A DNA stretch of 64,000 nt from Mesorhabditis belari (Eukaryota; Nematoda; Chromadorea; Rhabditida; Rhabditidae). The first letter of the stretch is position 1; each line of letters begins with the position of its first letter. The notes beneath the pieces are model-generated. The model was not told where the DNA came from and made no database searches. It saw only the letters and a program-made list of their open reading frames with translations. Of this stretch, positions 12,342 to 23,300 are shown in pieces. The stretch lies in assembly GCA_958450365.1 (NCBI GenBank), contig CAUEEP010000759.1, positions 1,594,501-1,658,500 of the forward strand. Reading direction: 5' to 3'. Made by a program: the position numbers and the translations under genes.

Positions 12342-12570
12342 TGCCGAAAAATAGAAATTAAACTATTCAATCGAATTCTGACGTAGTGTACTGCCGGTCT
12401 TCAAAAATTTTTCGACTCTTTGTTGACCGTTCGGCTTTCTGCAGCTGCGGGAAGAGTCTGAGGGGTTATCTTCTCCCCAATCACTCATCCCCTCATTCCA
12501 TCAATTATATGCACGAATTGGGGGGCACACATCGAGTAGTAAGTGTATAAGAAACGAAACACCGAAATTC

Positions 12571-12643
12571 GTGCACCCGTGGGTCGAACCCTCGACCCTT
12601 GGAGCGTCGCCCAAACTCGCTAACCACTAGGCCATCTAGAAGA
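12571..12643 (-). tRNA. tRNA-like Pol III unit with motif at 59 bp
   Basis: A box TGGCCTAGTGG (12624-12634), B box GGTTCGACCC (12581-12590), motif R12693 59 bp upstream. The promoter segment is followed by two further copies of the same ~141-bp sequence (R12834, R12976) that have no tRNA-like body. Confidence 0.6.
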
Positions 12644-12649
12644 AAGCTA

Positions 12650-13060
12650 GAAAATACCCAAAAAAATCATCAAGCAACTCTTGTGACATCCAGGATCCAT
12701 GAATAATCGGTTACTAGGGCTTATTGGCCTACCGTTTGCCAAATTTAGCACCATTCTCAATTCGTCTAAGATCTAAAACGCAGTTTAGCCAGAAATTACC
12801 CAAAAAACCATCAAGCAACTCCTGTGACATCCAGGATCCACGAATAATCGGTTACTAGTGCTTATTAGCCTACCGTTTGCCAAATTTGGCTCCATTCTCA
12901 ATTCGTCTAAGATCTAAAACGCAGTTTAGCCAGAAATTACCCAAAAAAATCATCAGGCAATCCCTGTGACATCCAGGATCCACGAATAATCGGTTACTAG
13001 CACTTATTAGCCTACCGTTTGCCGAATTTGGCTCCATTCTCAATCTTTTTGGACTAAAAT
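12650..13060 (-). repeat. Three-copy tandem repeat, ~141-bp unit
   Basis: Units share GACATCCAGGATCCA, AATCGGTTACTAG and CTACCGTTTGCC. Motif anchors R12693, R12834 and R12976 are 141 and 142 bp apart. The first copy is the promoter of the 12571 unit. Confidence 0.8.
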
Positions 13061-13454
13061 CAAAAAGAAAAGGTCAACTACATAAATCAATTTTTTTGTT
13101 TTTCTTTTGATTTTCTGGGTTTAAATCATCAAACTCTAAAGAAATGAGAAGAAAAAAAGATGAAATGTCAATAAATTTTTGGTGAAATTCTTGCCCTCAT
13201 TACGTAAAAAATAATCCCCAAAATCGGATTTTTCGTTTTTTTTTTTTTCATTTTTTCTTCCATTTCAATCAGAAATAGAAAGTTTTATACTGATAAAACG
13301 AGCGACGAAAGGAAGCTTTGAGCTTTGCAAAAAAGAAAGCTTTAAGAAATTTCACGAATTCTCTTGAAAATTTCCAAAATAAGTCATTTCTATGTGACTG
13401 AAATTGGTTGTCTTAAAAACCCACCAAACCTAGCACCGTAGCTCAATTTTAAAC

Positions 13455-13775
13455 CATGGAAAGCTCAATCTGGAGATCACAAAGAGATTTAAAGAAGATA
13501 AGTTGCAATGTTTCCGGAATTTGATCACTGCCAATCGATGATTTTGAGAATGGCGACAAAAATCGCTAGATTTTCGCTTTATCGTAGATTTGAAACTGTT
13601 TTTGCCCAATCTGGAGATCACAAAGAAATTTAAAGAAGATAAGTTGCAATGTTTCCAAAATTCCAAAAAATTCCAATAATTCCAAAATCGGTTTTGAGAA
13701 TGGCGACAAAAATCGCTAGATTTACACTTTATCGGAGCTTCGAAACTGTTTTTGCCCAATCTGGAGCACAAAAGA
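13455..13775 (+). repeat. Tandem repeat, ~141-150 bp unit
   Basis: Units share AAAGAAGATAAGTTGCAATG, GAATGGCGACAAAAATCGCT and GAAACTGTTTTTGCCCAATC followed by the motif (L13470, L13611, L13761). The step of 150 in the last interval comes from extra AATTCCA repeats. Confidence 0.75.
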
Positions 13776-13814
13776 GAAGCACAAGTGATTTGGGATCGAT
13801 TTGGGAAACTTTGT

Positions 13815-13884
13815 CTGCACCCGGGATCGAACCCTCGACCCTTCGAGTGTCGCCAAACTCGCTAACCACTAGACCACCAAAACT
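13815..13884 (-). tRNA. tRNA-like Pol III unit with motif at 58 bp
   Basis: A box TGGTCTAGTGG (13866-13876), B box GGTTCGATCCC (13823-13833). The upstream motif, ending at 13934, is at 58 bp but has lost its first C (TGTGCCTTCCAAA on plus). Similar in body to the unit at 12571. L13761 faces it from the 3' side. Confidence 0.55.
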
Positions 13885-14278
13885 AGTTGCTAGATTTGTA
13901 CAGTAAACCCTTTTCCAGACTCTGTGCCTTCCAAAAGGAGTATTTCATTTGAAATGAAATCCTTAAATTCAAAATTTAGCACTCAAATCCCTGCCAACTT
14001 TTTTCAAAAATTGATTTTAACAAAAAGTTTATTTTTATCAATAATAATATTTTCCCGTTGTTCTGTGACATCCAGGATTGAGGAATAAAGAAGAAAAGAA
14101 CGCGAAAATGGTAAGAGTTCGGGAAAAACGGGGAAGACAAATTCTACGGGTGATCAGAGAGCGGAGAGGGCCTTATGACAGAGATCACTACTTCTTTTGC
14201 TCTTTTTCTAAAGAAAATCTTGTTTACAAACGGGAAAAGCCAAATATTTTTGAAGAAAAGCAAATTTGGCAAAAATTT

Positions 14279-14350
14279 GGCGCTTGTCGGAATCGAACCA
14301 GCACCTTTCGATTCCCAGCCAAATGCACTATCCACTGCGCCATGCGGACA
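14279..14350 (-). tRNA. tRNA-like Pol III unit with motif at 58 bp
   Basis: A box TGGCGCAGTGG (14332-14342), B box GGTTCGATTCC (14289-14299), motif R14400 (CTGGAATGCACAG on minus) exactly 58 bp upstream. A 6-bp match, CTTGTC with GACAAG, brackets the body slightly outside the canonical acceptor positions; the canonical acceptor strands do not pair. Confidence 0.6.
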
Positions 14351-14581
14351 AGTTTAGCTATTTAGTTTATAACTATCTGAATACCTCCTGTGCATTCCAG
14401 GATCGAAGTGTAAAAAATTTCATAGGCTAATTCCTTTGGAGATCTCTGAAAATTCGCGTGATCTCAGTTCAACGAAAATTCGGCAAAATGAGAGAAGTGA
14501 GCTGGGTAAAAAGGTTGATCAATCGTCAAGCTGGAACGCACAGCACACGTAGAAATCACTAACAAACTGATTGAAGCACAA

Positions 14582-14656
14582 TTTTTCGTGGTCAAGTGGT
14601 TAGTGGGCTTGGTTCAAAAGTCGAAGGGTCCTGGTTCGATCCCGGGTGCGTCAATT
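14582..14656 (+). tRNA. tRNA-like Pol III unit with motif at 58 bp
   Basis: A box TGGTCAAGTGG (14589-14599), B box GGTTCGATCCC (14633-14643), motif L14531 (CTGGAACGCACAG) 58 bp upstream, T8 tract about 30 bp downstream as a likely Pol III terminator. With the unit at 14279 it forms a divergent pair whose motifs are 143 bp apart centre to centre. Confidence 0.6.
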
Positions 14657-14926
14657 GGGGCACAATTTTGGATTTTTTTTAAAAATGACTAAACGAGATG
14701 GAAAATGATCCTTTTAGTGCTCAAAAACGAACAAATAGACTATCAATCTTTTCATCGATGATTCGCTCTTCTCATTTATTCACCGCGATGAGGCTACATT
14801 TCGGCGAGAATTTCGTGACAATTTGACGCCAAAATGTACTGTTTAGGCTATTTTTAGACCTAAAATTTACACCTAAACACATCCAAAATGCTAATTTTCT
14901 GTTAAAAAGCAAAAAATAAAACTTTT

Positions 14927-14998
14927 GGCGTTGACCGGGATCGAACCAGGACCCTGAGACTTCTAGCCGAGCATACTAACCACTACACTATCCGGAAA
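14927..14998 (-). tRNA. tRNA-like Pol III unit with motif at 58 bp
   Basis: A box TAGTGTAGTGG (14980-14990), B box GGTTCGATCCC (14937-14947), motif R15048 (GTGCGTTCCAG) 58 bp upstream. The body resembles the unit at 829. No inward motif was found on the 3' side. Confidence 0.6.
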
Positions 14999-16301
14999 AG
15001 GCCTTCTATTCACATAACAAATATTCTAGCAACTTCTGTGCGTTCCAGATTGGCAAATAGCAATTTCTTTAGGCTCAATTCTTTCTTATTTCCGATGAAA
15101 TCTCGCCATTCTCAAATCTCAAACTAATCTCAACAACTTTTAACGCTTTATCGCTAATCAAAATCAATTTCTAACGTGAAATTCTTTAATCCTGGAAGGC
15201 ACACTTGTCAAAAATGTGCATAAAATGCATAAAAGTCAAATGGCTAAAAAGAAAAAAATTCAGTGCACTAGAAGAGATGCGTTTACATCAAAAAAGCTCA
15301 AAACCATCAAATTTTCGATTTCATTTCATTTCCCCGAGCTGAACACGCCAAGCTTATGGAAAAGCCAGAGTCCTAGGCCTTTCTTTCCCAAAAAAAACTC
15401 CTCCAAATAACTCGAGCATAAAATCGGTCCACCGCAAGATGAATGAGGAGCCAAAAAGTAAGTTTTTGCCAGTAAAAAGCCCACAAAATATTGAAAGGAG
15501 ATGTTTGGCGAAAAAAATGATTCAAAAGTTGTTTAAAATGATTTAGAATCACTTAAATCGATAACGCTTAGAGTTCACGTGGAAACGCGCGCTCCCTGGG
15601 CTACTAGCTCGATTCTAAGCATCGGAAAGTTTGATCTGGAGCACACACAACACTTTCAAATAGATAACTGGCAAGGTTTTTTCCAAAAATAATTCCACAA
15701 GTACAACAGCGACGACTCTGAGCAAATTCCCATCGCTAAAGCACTGTAAATTGATGTTTAATAAAAGAAATGGTCAATCTGGATGTCACAGCAGATAAAC
15801 AAAACCTCGAAACAGGTAGAAAAGGGAAGGCGGAAAAATTTTAAACTCAAGAAACAGAGAGGAGCCGCTCCTCAAAAAAAACGAGAGGAAAGCAAAAAAA
15901 AAAGCCAACTCATGAAAAGGCCCGGGGGGATTTTGGGGGAGGGATGAAAAGAAAAGGAAAAATGACAGGATTTGTCGGTGGAAAAGGGAAAAGGGGAAAG
16001 GGCCAAGGGCCAAAAGGAGGCCCCTCCCAATGAGAAATCCCCTCCAGAGTCACCAGTTTTGAAGCTATCACAATTCCGCTTGCGGATTCGGATTCCCGAT
16101 CAAAAACTGACTTGTAAAAGTGAAATTTTCAACCAAAGTTGTCAATGGAAATTTTTGTAAAAAATGACTTAAAGTAAAAATTAATATTTTGAGAAGAAAT
16201 TTCGAGGAAAACGATTGGAAATACATTCAATAACAAATCCTCTATGCAATCTGGATATCACAGAAAATTTTGCGCTAAATCTTTGATAAATCTGATATAT
16301 G

Positions 16302-16392
16302 CACCAGTTGGCCAAGTGGTTAGCGCGCTCGGCTCTAGGGCGAGCGCTTCAGGGGGTCGCTGGTTCGACTCCTGCCATCGTCTAACTGTTTG
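16302..16392 (+). tRNA. tRNA-like Pol III unit, last one of the left domain
   Basis: A box TGGCCAAGTGG (16309-16319), B box GGTTCGACTCC (16372-16382). The body has about 10 extra bases in the variable-arm region. Motif L16251 (CTGGATATCACAG) lies 58 bp upstream with TATATG between. After this unit the motif array effectively stops until 43.9 kb. Confidence 0.6.
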
Positions 16393-16399
16393 CATTTCA

Positions 16400-17250
16400 T
16401 TCAAAAAAGGTATTTGAGTCGGTTTTTTGAAAAAATGGGTAACAAGTTAACGATGAGCGAGAGAGGCGGAAAGGGCCAAAGGGAGGGCTTTTGGCCTCCG
16501 GTGTTCTCACGACGCAATCCCTTCTTTTCCCGTTTTCCCTCTTTTCTTCGTTTCTCTATTCCTTTCGCTTTTGTGTGCTCCAACTTGCTCTTTTTCTCCT
16601 TTTTGCAGAGTCTCAACTTGATGAAGAGGCCGAGAAAAGGCGGCTTTGACAAAACAAAGCCCGCCAGCGTTGAAACTCTTTAAAAATGGTGGCAAAATGG
16701 TGGCAAAATGGCGATTTATGAATTGAGCATGATTCTCCTCCATCTCCATCTCCATGTACATCTCCAAAGAAGTGTTTCAACGTCTAGAATCAAAATAATC
16801 TAATGGTCCAAGGCCCCTGGACCTGGCCCTTGGACCTGGCCCTGGCCTGGAGTGAGGTGCGTGAGGGAAAAGTTCCCAATCTAGTTCCTATTTTTTTATG
16901 AGTTTCTTGCAGTGTGGGGTTTAGCGTAGCGAAATCGGACACTTGACGGTTTGATCTCCAACTTCACACTTCGTTAACTCTCACTAGTTATTTCGAGTAA
17001 AGATCTGCGACTGTTTATCTAAGCACTTCATAATGCACCAATCCTTTCGAATGCCACTATCCATTAGACGATCTAGATCTCTATAAGTCTATAAAGCCAG
17101 TTCAAACAAGATCACGAGCCATTTCAAAACAGCTCAGGCTTAGGCTCAGGCTTAGGCTTAGATTTGCGGGGCTTCAGACTCCCATTCGGAGGGGTGTCAG
17201 ACTTGGTTTCAACGATTCCGAGAGGGAGACGAGACTTTGAAAGATTCGAG
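16400..17250. other. Unassigned intergenic sequence with GC-rich minisatellite
   Basis: No gene is supported. It holds a short repeat of CCTGGACCTGGCCCTTGGA type at 16803-16850 and a CTCAGGCTTAGG repeat near 17130-17160. A GA-rich, purine-biased segment is at 15820-16030. Confidence 0.5.
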
Positions 17251-18500
17251 AGCACGGTTCGAGGTCAGAAGTCGTGAACGAAGCCAAGCTGAGGGACGTT
17301 ATTCAGGCCAATCCATGCCAATCGGCTCGAGATCTTGCGAAAATATTCCATCGTGATCAGGTCACCATCGAACGCCATCTTTTTTTGAATTTACCGTCAA
17401 ATCGGCAGTTTCTTTTGCAGCACCCTAATAGAACTGCTATCAATCGGAAAAATTGTTTCATTGGAAAGTCAAGAATTTCAGCTTTTGATTGCTATTTTAT
17501 ATTTTATTTTGATATTTTATTTTTATTTATATTTTATTTTGATACTTTATTTATATTTTATTTTTATATTTTTATTTTTATTTTGATATTTTATTTTATT
17601 TTGATTGCTTTTAATGAACATTTATCTAAGCGAGAACAACGACTGATTTAAATTCGACACCGACTTCTCCGCAAATCATGGCCAATTTTTGCCTGGATGT
17701 ATCTTGTTGAACGATTGGCGATTAACCAGAGCAAAGTTATTCTTTAAAGACGCATGAGGCAGACTTCTTTTTTACAATGCCAAGCCACGTGTGAAATCAT
17801 GCCAACAATGCGAAAATCGTGTGAAATCGTAGAAACCAACGAAGCTCGGTAAATTAGAGAAATTAGATTAAACTAGAGCTCGGTAAATTTTGCTTGCTCG
17901 TTTAATTGAAACTTATTTCTTTCCTTTAGATTGTGTGGTCCGATGAAAAGAAATTTAATTATGATGGTCGAGATGTCAATCGAGACTATTGGCACGATTT
18001 GAGAAAGGACAAACTTCATTTTTCTGAGAACCAAGATAGGCGACGTGATGGTGTGGACAAGTTTTTTTCGACAGGTCGATTTAAATTCGGCTTTCGTTCC
18101 GAAGAGAAGCTGAATTCACTGCAATATTGTACAGCGTCGATCTCTTTTACCATTTTGTCGCCGAAATCAACACCGAAACTTGGTAGCGATGCAGGACAAT
18201 GCGCCAATTCATGCTAGTCTTCGCTTCGGCTTCGACAAAATCAAACAGCACTTTTTGTCTGACCAGCCAACTCTGACCAACCATCCGATCTCAATCCACA
18301 AGAAACCATCTGGGGATACATGGTTCACAAGATTTACGCCAAGAACAAGCAACACGCAAACCAGCAATAGCAATACGAGATGTGAATTCCCTCAAGAAAT
18401 CGATCGTCGAGACTTGAGACACTGTGGATCAAAAAACCCATTGATAACCTCGTTTTGCGCATTTTTCCTACTATTCTATGCCAATTTGAGCCAATCTCGT
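17250..18500 (+). pseudogene. Degenerate Tc1-like transposase
   Basis: The N-terminal helix-turn-helix is recognisable at 17274-17390 (QANPCQSARDLAKIFHRD). The catalytic part follows at 17933-18020 with VWSDEKKFNYDG and DYWHDLRKDK, the Tc1/Tc3 DDE signature, and near 18184-18215 with MQDNAPIHAS, which matches the family's second-aspartate block (QQDNAPIH). The reading frame is broken several times, and 17490-17610 is a low-complexity TTTTAT expansion inserted between the DNA-binding and catalytic parts. It cannot encode an active enzyme. No clear terminal repeats were located. Tc1-like rather than mariner proper, judged from the WSDEKKFN motif. Confidence 0.75.
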
Positions 18501-18549
18501 ACCCAGTCAGGAGTCAATCCCCATTTCGGAAGTAGCAAATCCAATTAGA

Positions 18550-20356
18550 CTAACCTATCACAGGTTTTCTCCTTCCTCAGCAGTGCCATTTGTTCCTTTT
18601 GGCAGTCGCTCTTCAAAATTTCGAAAGGGATTTTCTTAAAAGATCACAAAAAAAAGACAAAAGGAGAGTTGGTGCTTAATCCTAGAGAGACATTACACAA
18701 AAAAAAGGGGGAAAGAAAGGGACCTTTCCGGTGACACGACTCAATTTTCTGACTTTTGTCGAGAGGGCCATCAAAGTGGGGGTGTTGTCAGTTTTTTGTC
18801 GTTTTCAAAGAAGATATCCCAGGTTTTTTTGGCTTGTCTGCCAATTTAATGGATTCCAAGGAATTTAGAGGGTTTTAGTTTCAGTTTTGAAGGCACATCG
18901 TGTTGCTGGCGAGTACTTTTGAGGCTAAAAGCCAAAGCTAAAAGCCAAAGCTAAAACTTTCCATAAACCCGAGTAAATCCAAAAATACCCGAAGATGTAT
19001 CTCTGTAAATCAACATTTCCCACCAAAATCACTGTAACTTTTGTACGATATCTGCGCGTATTTCATAAAAAAAACTCTAAAAAATAGCACACTTTGTTGC
19101 CGAAACGCTTAGCGACGAGAACAAACGGAAAATAAAGAAAGGAAATGAATAAAAAAAAAAGAGAGAGAAAAGAAAGAAGATATAAATGACAATCGTAATT
19201 GAAGAGGGAAAAACGTCGGGGAAAAACGAAGAAAAAAAATTGTTCGTTTTTAAAGAGAAAAACCAAATAAAACGCGTGAATTCTTTACAAAACACCAGTA
19301 TTTTTTGTTAAAAAGAAGGAAATTTTGAGAGAAGGGGGACTGCAAAGATTAGTGAATTTTTAGATTTTCAGGAGAAATCCTGTAAAATTATAGTACACAA
19401 TAGCCAAAAATAGTGACCAAAAAAGAAATTATCAACGGGGATCGCGCAAATTTGCATTTGAAAGGGGTGAAAACGCAAAAAAGAAAAAAACGTGTAGATT
19501 TTGGGGGAAACCGTAAGATGAGATCCAGTCGTGAACGCGCTCAGAAAACATAAAAATAGAGAGACATTACATAAAATACAATACAAATATCGATTTGGAT
19601 ATGCAAATTTTGGGATTTTTGAGATTTTCCGGCACTTAACATATGCATCAAATTGCATTTTAACTGCTATTTTCTCTTATACAAGTGCCGGAAGAGGTCA
19701 AAAATATCAAAATCCATATCCGCATTTAAATTTAAATATGCAAATTTGCATATTCAGTTTGTAAATAACGAGAGTTTCTTGTGTTCTACGGCCGAAAAAC
19801 GTGACAGATCCGCGAACTTTGACAAAATTTCCACTCATGAACCCAATGAACAATGAGCGAATCCGTACGTTCTCCGTCATAATGTAGCTAAATTTCCAAA
19901 TTTTCCATCAAAAGTAACCCTATTTTAGGTAGGATTTTGTGTGAATTTCAACGAAATCATAGAAATGATAGGAGAAATGAAGCAAAACCACAAAAAAAAT
20001 AATATATGCAACGCTTGAACCGGTTTGCGACTGAGTTAACAATTTTGTTTGTCTTTGAAATGAAAAATTCTCAGGGGAAAATGCGTAGCTTTCAGGAAAT
20101 GAACGAAAAAAAACGGATTAGTATACACATTTAGGGCGGGAAATCGGGAAAACGACTAGAATAGGGTTTTGTTTGTAAAAACATTGATAATGATGGTTTT
20201 TGAGAGGGAAATCCTGATGTTATTAGTGTAGTTAAAAGGGTAAAAGAAAGAAAATCCCACAAACAGCTCAAAAAAAGGAAGCCTAGTTGTTGAACAAAGT
20301 TTTCCTCATTAAGAATTGCTCGTAGATTAAACCAGCAAAAATAAATTTGCTTCACT
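18550..20356. other. AT-rich intergenic sequence downstream of macoilin
   Basis: No gene recognised. Contains A-rich low-complexity DNA and, near the macoilin stop, the probable 3' UTR. The tail CTAAAAGCCAAAGC near 18930 is a short tandem repeat. The 13-bp motif array is not visible here. Confidence 0.4.
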
Positions 20357-23300
20357 TCAATTGGTCGTCTTGCCGGGAGCCAAAAGATGAGAGCCGAATT
20401 TGTCGCCAAAATGCTGAGAGATCGGATTGAGAGAATATTCGGCCGATGAACCCGATGGAGGGCGGGGCATTCCTGAAAAAGAAAAGATCATTTAGATAGA
20501 TGGATGAGGTAGAAGTTGCAAAAAAAAGTAAAACCTTGACCCAAACGCGTAATCAAAACAACCTATACCTTATGAAAAACTTCAAAATTTCTCTAAGTTC
20601 AATTCAGTCACTAAAAAGCTTTCACTGTTCTTGAAAAACAGGATATTAAAACTTTTCTGATTCTAAAGGGAATGTGTTGGTTCTGAAATCTATATCCTAT
20701 TTGACGGCCCTTCCTTTGAACAAACAGTAAGGTCTCTACTTTTGAAACAGTATGAAGCTTATTCTACGTGAATAGACTCTAGAATAGAAAAGATCGATCA
20801 AAACTCACCAAGAGGACTATGCGTGTCGAAGAGATGATGCTCGCCGGTTGGTGATGGAGCTGGCGATGATGCAAACGAGTAGGGCCTAAAATGAGATTTT
20901 AATTACTGAATAGACCAGACTTTCCCTTCAACATTCAACGTTACGAACTTTATTTAAACGCACTTTGTCACACAAGTTGTGTATGCAGCACAACTCATCT
21001 TAATACAAATTCTCATTCAAATGCACTCACATATTGTTCATATAGCTAGCGGCCATGATGTGATCATAAGATGGTGGAGCCATTCCACCACTTCCACCGC
21101 CGACAGACGCATGCGAGAGTGGCAGAGCTTTCTCGGCGACACGAAGTGGTGGCGATGGATTTGTGGGTGCCTGTGGAGGAGTTGCTTGAGCCGAGATCGC
21201 GCGGGCCGACTCCAATTGACCTGAAAAGGAAAATATAAGCTTTTACAATGTTTACTTGGTCAGAATGGCCAAAGAATCTTTTCTTACAATATACTAATGC
21301 GAGTAATTAGCTAAAAATCAATGAAAGTCAGGTTAATACTATTAGGTTGGTGAATAAGTCTTTTCGCTCCTTTTCGTACTTCCGTTTAAAACCAACAAAT
21401 GCACCAATTGAACTCCAGTTTGTTTCATTTGAAAAGCCAATTTTTTTTCTGCAAAATAACATTCAAAAGGGGGTTAAAATGTCCTATGTCTGAATTTTTT
21501 CGGGAGCGTGAAGTCGGGCAGTCAAAAAAGGGCGACAGCTCGATGATGCAGTTTAGACACTTTAGCTAACCCATCATCGCGTCAATAGATAACAGATAGA
21601 GCGCAAAAAGTTAGGTATATAGCCAAATTTTCAGAGAAATTCATGTATCCAATTTCCCGTAGAGGTTTTTATAGATTTTTACCAAAAAAACACGTTTTCA
21701 CTCTCGAATTTGCTCGAAAGTGATCCCAAATTGACTTAAAAAGATGGGAACAATAAACACTTTTTATTAGATTGGCAAGAAAGTTCTCGGAAAAGTTTGC
21801 ACGGTGATTTCTCAAAAACCAAGCCATGAATTCTTTCCAGATTTTTTGATAAACTTGACTATATTTCAGAGTTTTTAACAAAAAAAAATCAGAGTGGGCT
21901 TCAGGTAAAAAATAAGAGATCTCTTCAGCTGAAGTGACTTGGTCACTTTTTGAGTGACCAGTCTTTAGACAAATTTTTAATGGCTTAATGAGTAGGCAAT
22001 GGGTTTCATACAAAACCTAAAATGAAGTACCTAAAATAGGGAAAATTTGTGATTAAGGCAAATTTTATCTAATGCTTTAACTTTTTAGAATTACCTATTT
22101 TAGCAAACACACTCAGTGCCGAGAAGATAACAAAAAAAATTAATTTTTGAAATACAGCTTCTCTGCAAAAACAATTTTAGCCAAAAAAAGATTTTAGAGC
22201 GTATTCATGTGTAAACCCATTTATGCTAGCTTTACCTCATAAGGAATTGTTTTTCTGGCGCAAAAAGTGAGTTGAATTTAAGCTGAAAAATAATAATTTT
22301 TCAAAAATCTAAAATTTTAAGGGAAAGCTGCACTCATTTTTTTTACGAGTAATTTCTTGGAGTCGACTTGTACTTGTAAATAATAGAACAAAATGTTCTT
22401 GAATTGGTGGATTCGTTTTTAAGAAATTCCAGTCAAACTTTTTCCGAGAACTTTCTTTCCAACCTAATATTTAGAGCAAACCATAGGTTTAATTGGTGAA
22501 TTTGCTATTTCTCAACGGAAGTATATGAAAACGAACGAAAAGACTTATTCACCAACCTAATGTCGTAACCGCAAAAAGCTAACCTTGCAGCTTGTGATTT
22601 TCCGATTTCGCCTCTCCGAGTGCACGGAACAACTCCAACTTCAGCTTATTCTCGGCAGCCAACGCGTCCTCCAAATGAGCATTCTTCTCGCGAACTATGC
22701 GCAATTCCATGTGTAAACCCTGAACATTGGAACATTTAAAAAAATAAAAAAAATTTCCACCTCAACATCGTTCTTTTCTTTGTACTCGCGCAATTGTTGA
22801 AGATCCCGCTGCATTGTCATCAAAGCATCATCTTTGGCCGCACATTCAGTACTAAAATCAACGAATTACTCAAATTGGGCTTGATGTTGTTATAGCGTGT
22901 TTATGTCAATATCTACGTTTTAAGCCTAAAATTTACCGTAAACGATCAGCTTCGGCCTCGAGTCGAGCCTCTTTTTCACGTTGTTCCTGTGAAATGTCGG
23001 ATCTGAAAGAAGCAAATTTGAATCCAAAGTAAACTTAACTGCTAAAGACCACATAAACAAAAACCCCCACCGATTCTTGTTCTTATTGTTGTCCTCTTGC
23101 CGCTGGCGTCTCTCCGCTTGTAGCTCTTTCTCTACATCATTTTTCCTGTTCATCAACTCGGCGTATTTTTTCTCCAGCTGCCCGGCGCTCGTTCGTTCCT
23201 GATCGCGTACCTTCTCGACGCTGCCGAATCTGGAAAAGGAGTTTGAACACCAAAGTTCTAGTTGTACGCCCACAGCTACTTTGTTTAAAACCTAAATTTA

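Larger units (their letters stand above)
1..16400. repeat. Left domain of a 13-bp motif array (CTGGA-NN-K-CACA-S) with ~141-142 bp spacing
   Basis: No convincing protein gene lies here; open frames are short and show no family motifs. The motif occurs about every 140 bp or a multiple of that, on both strands. Anchors (first C on plus = L; last G of TCCAG for the minus orientation = R): R38, R179, R321, L603, R950, L1083, R1566, R1698, L1984, L2125, R2301, L2736, R2933, R3063, R3386, R3529, L3841, R4024, L4178, R4361, R4503, L4646, L4969, R5110, L5534, L5676, L5817, L5959, R6110, R6251, L6706, R6890, R7032, R7174, R7491, L7632, R7806, R7947, R8089, R8715, R8861, L9172, R9486, R9630, L9762, L9916, R10261, L10393, R10745, L10877, L11019, L11464, R11621, L11935, L12076, L12217, R12693, R12834, R12976, L13470, L13611, L13761, R14075, R14400, L14531, R15048, L15192, L15644, L15779, L16251. 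Seen directly; function inferred. Confidence 0.85.

Noticed and set aside
1..16300. CRISPR-like regular spacing of a short repeat
   Set aside because: The motif is on both strands, degenerate at three positions, ~142 bp apart, and the DNA is clearly eukaryotic; no cas genes.
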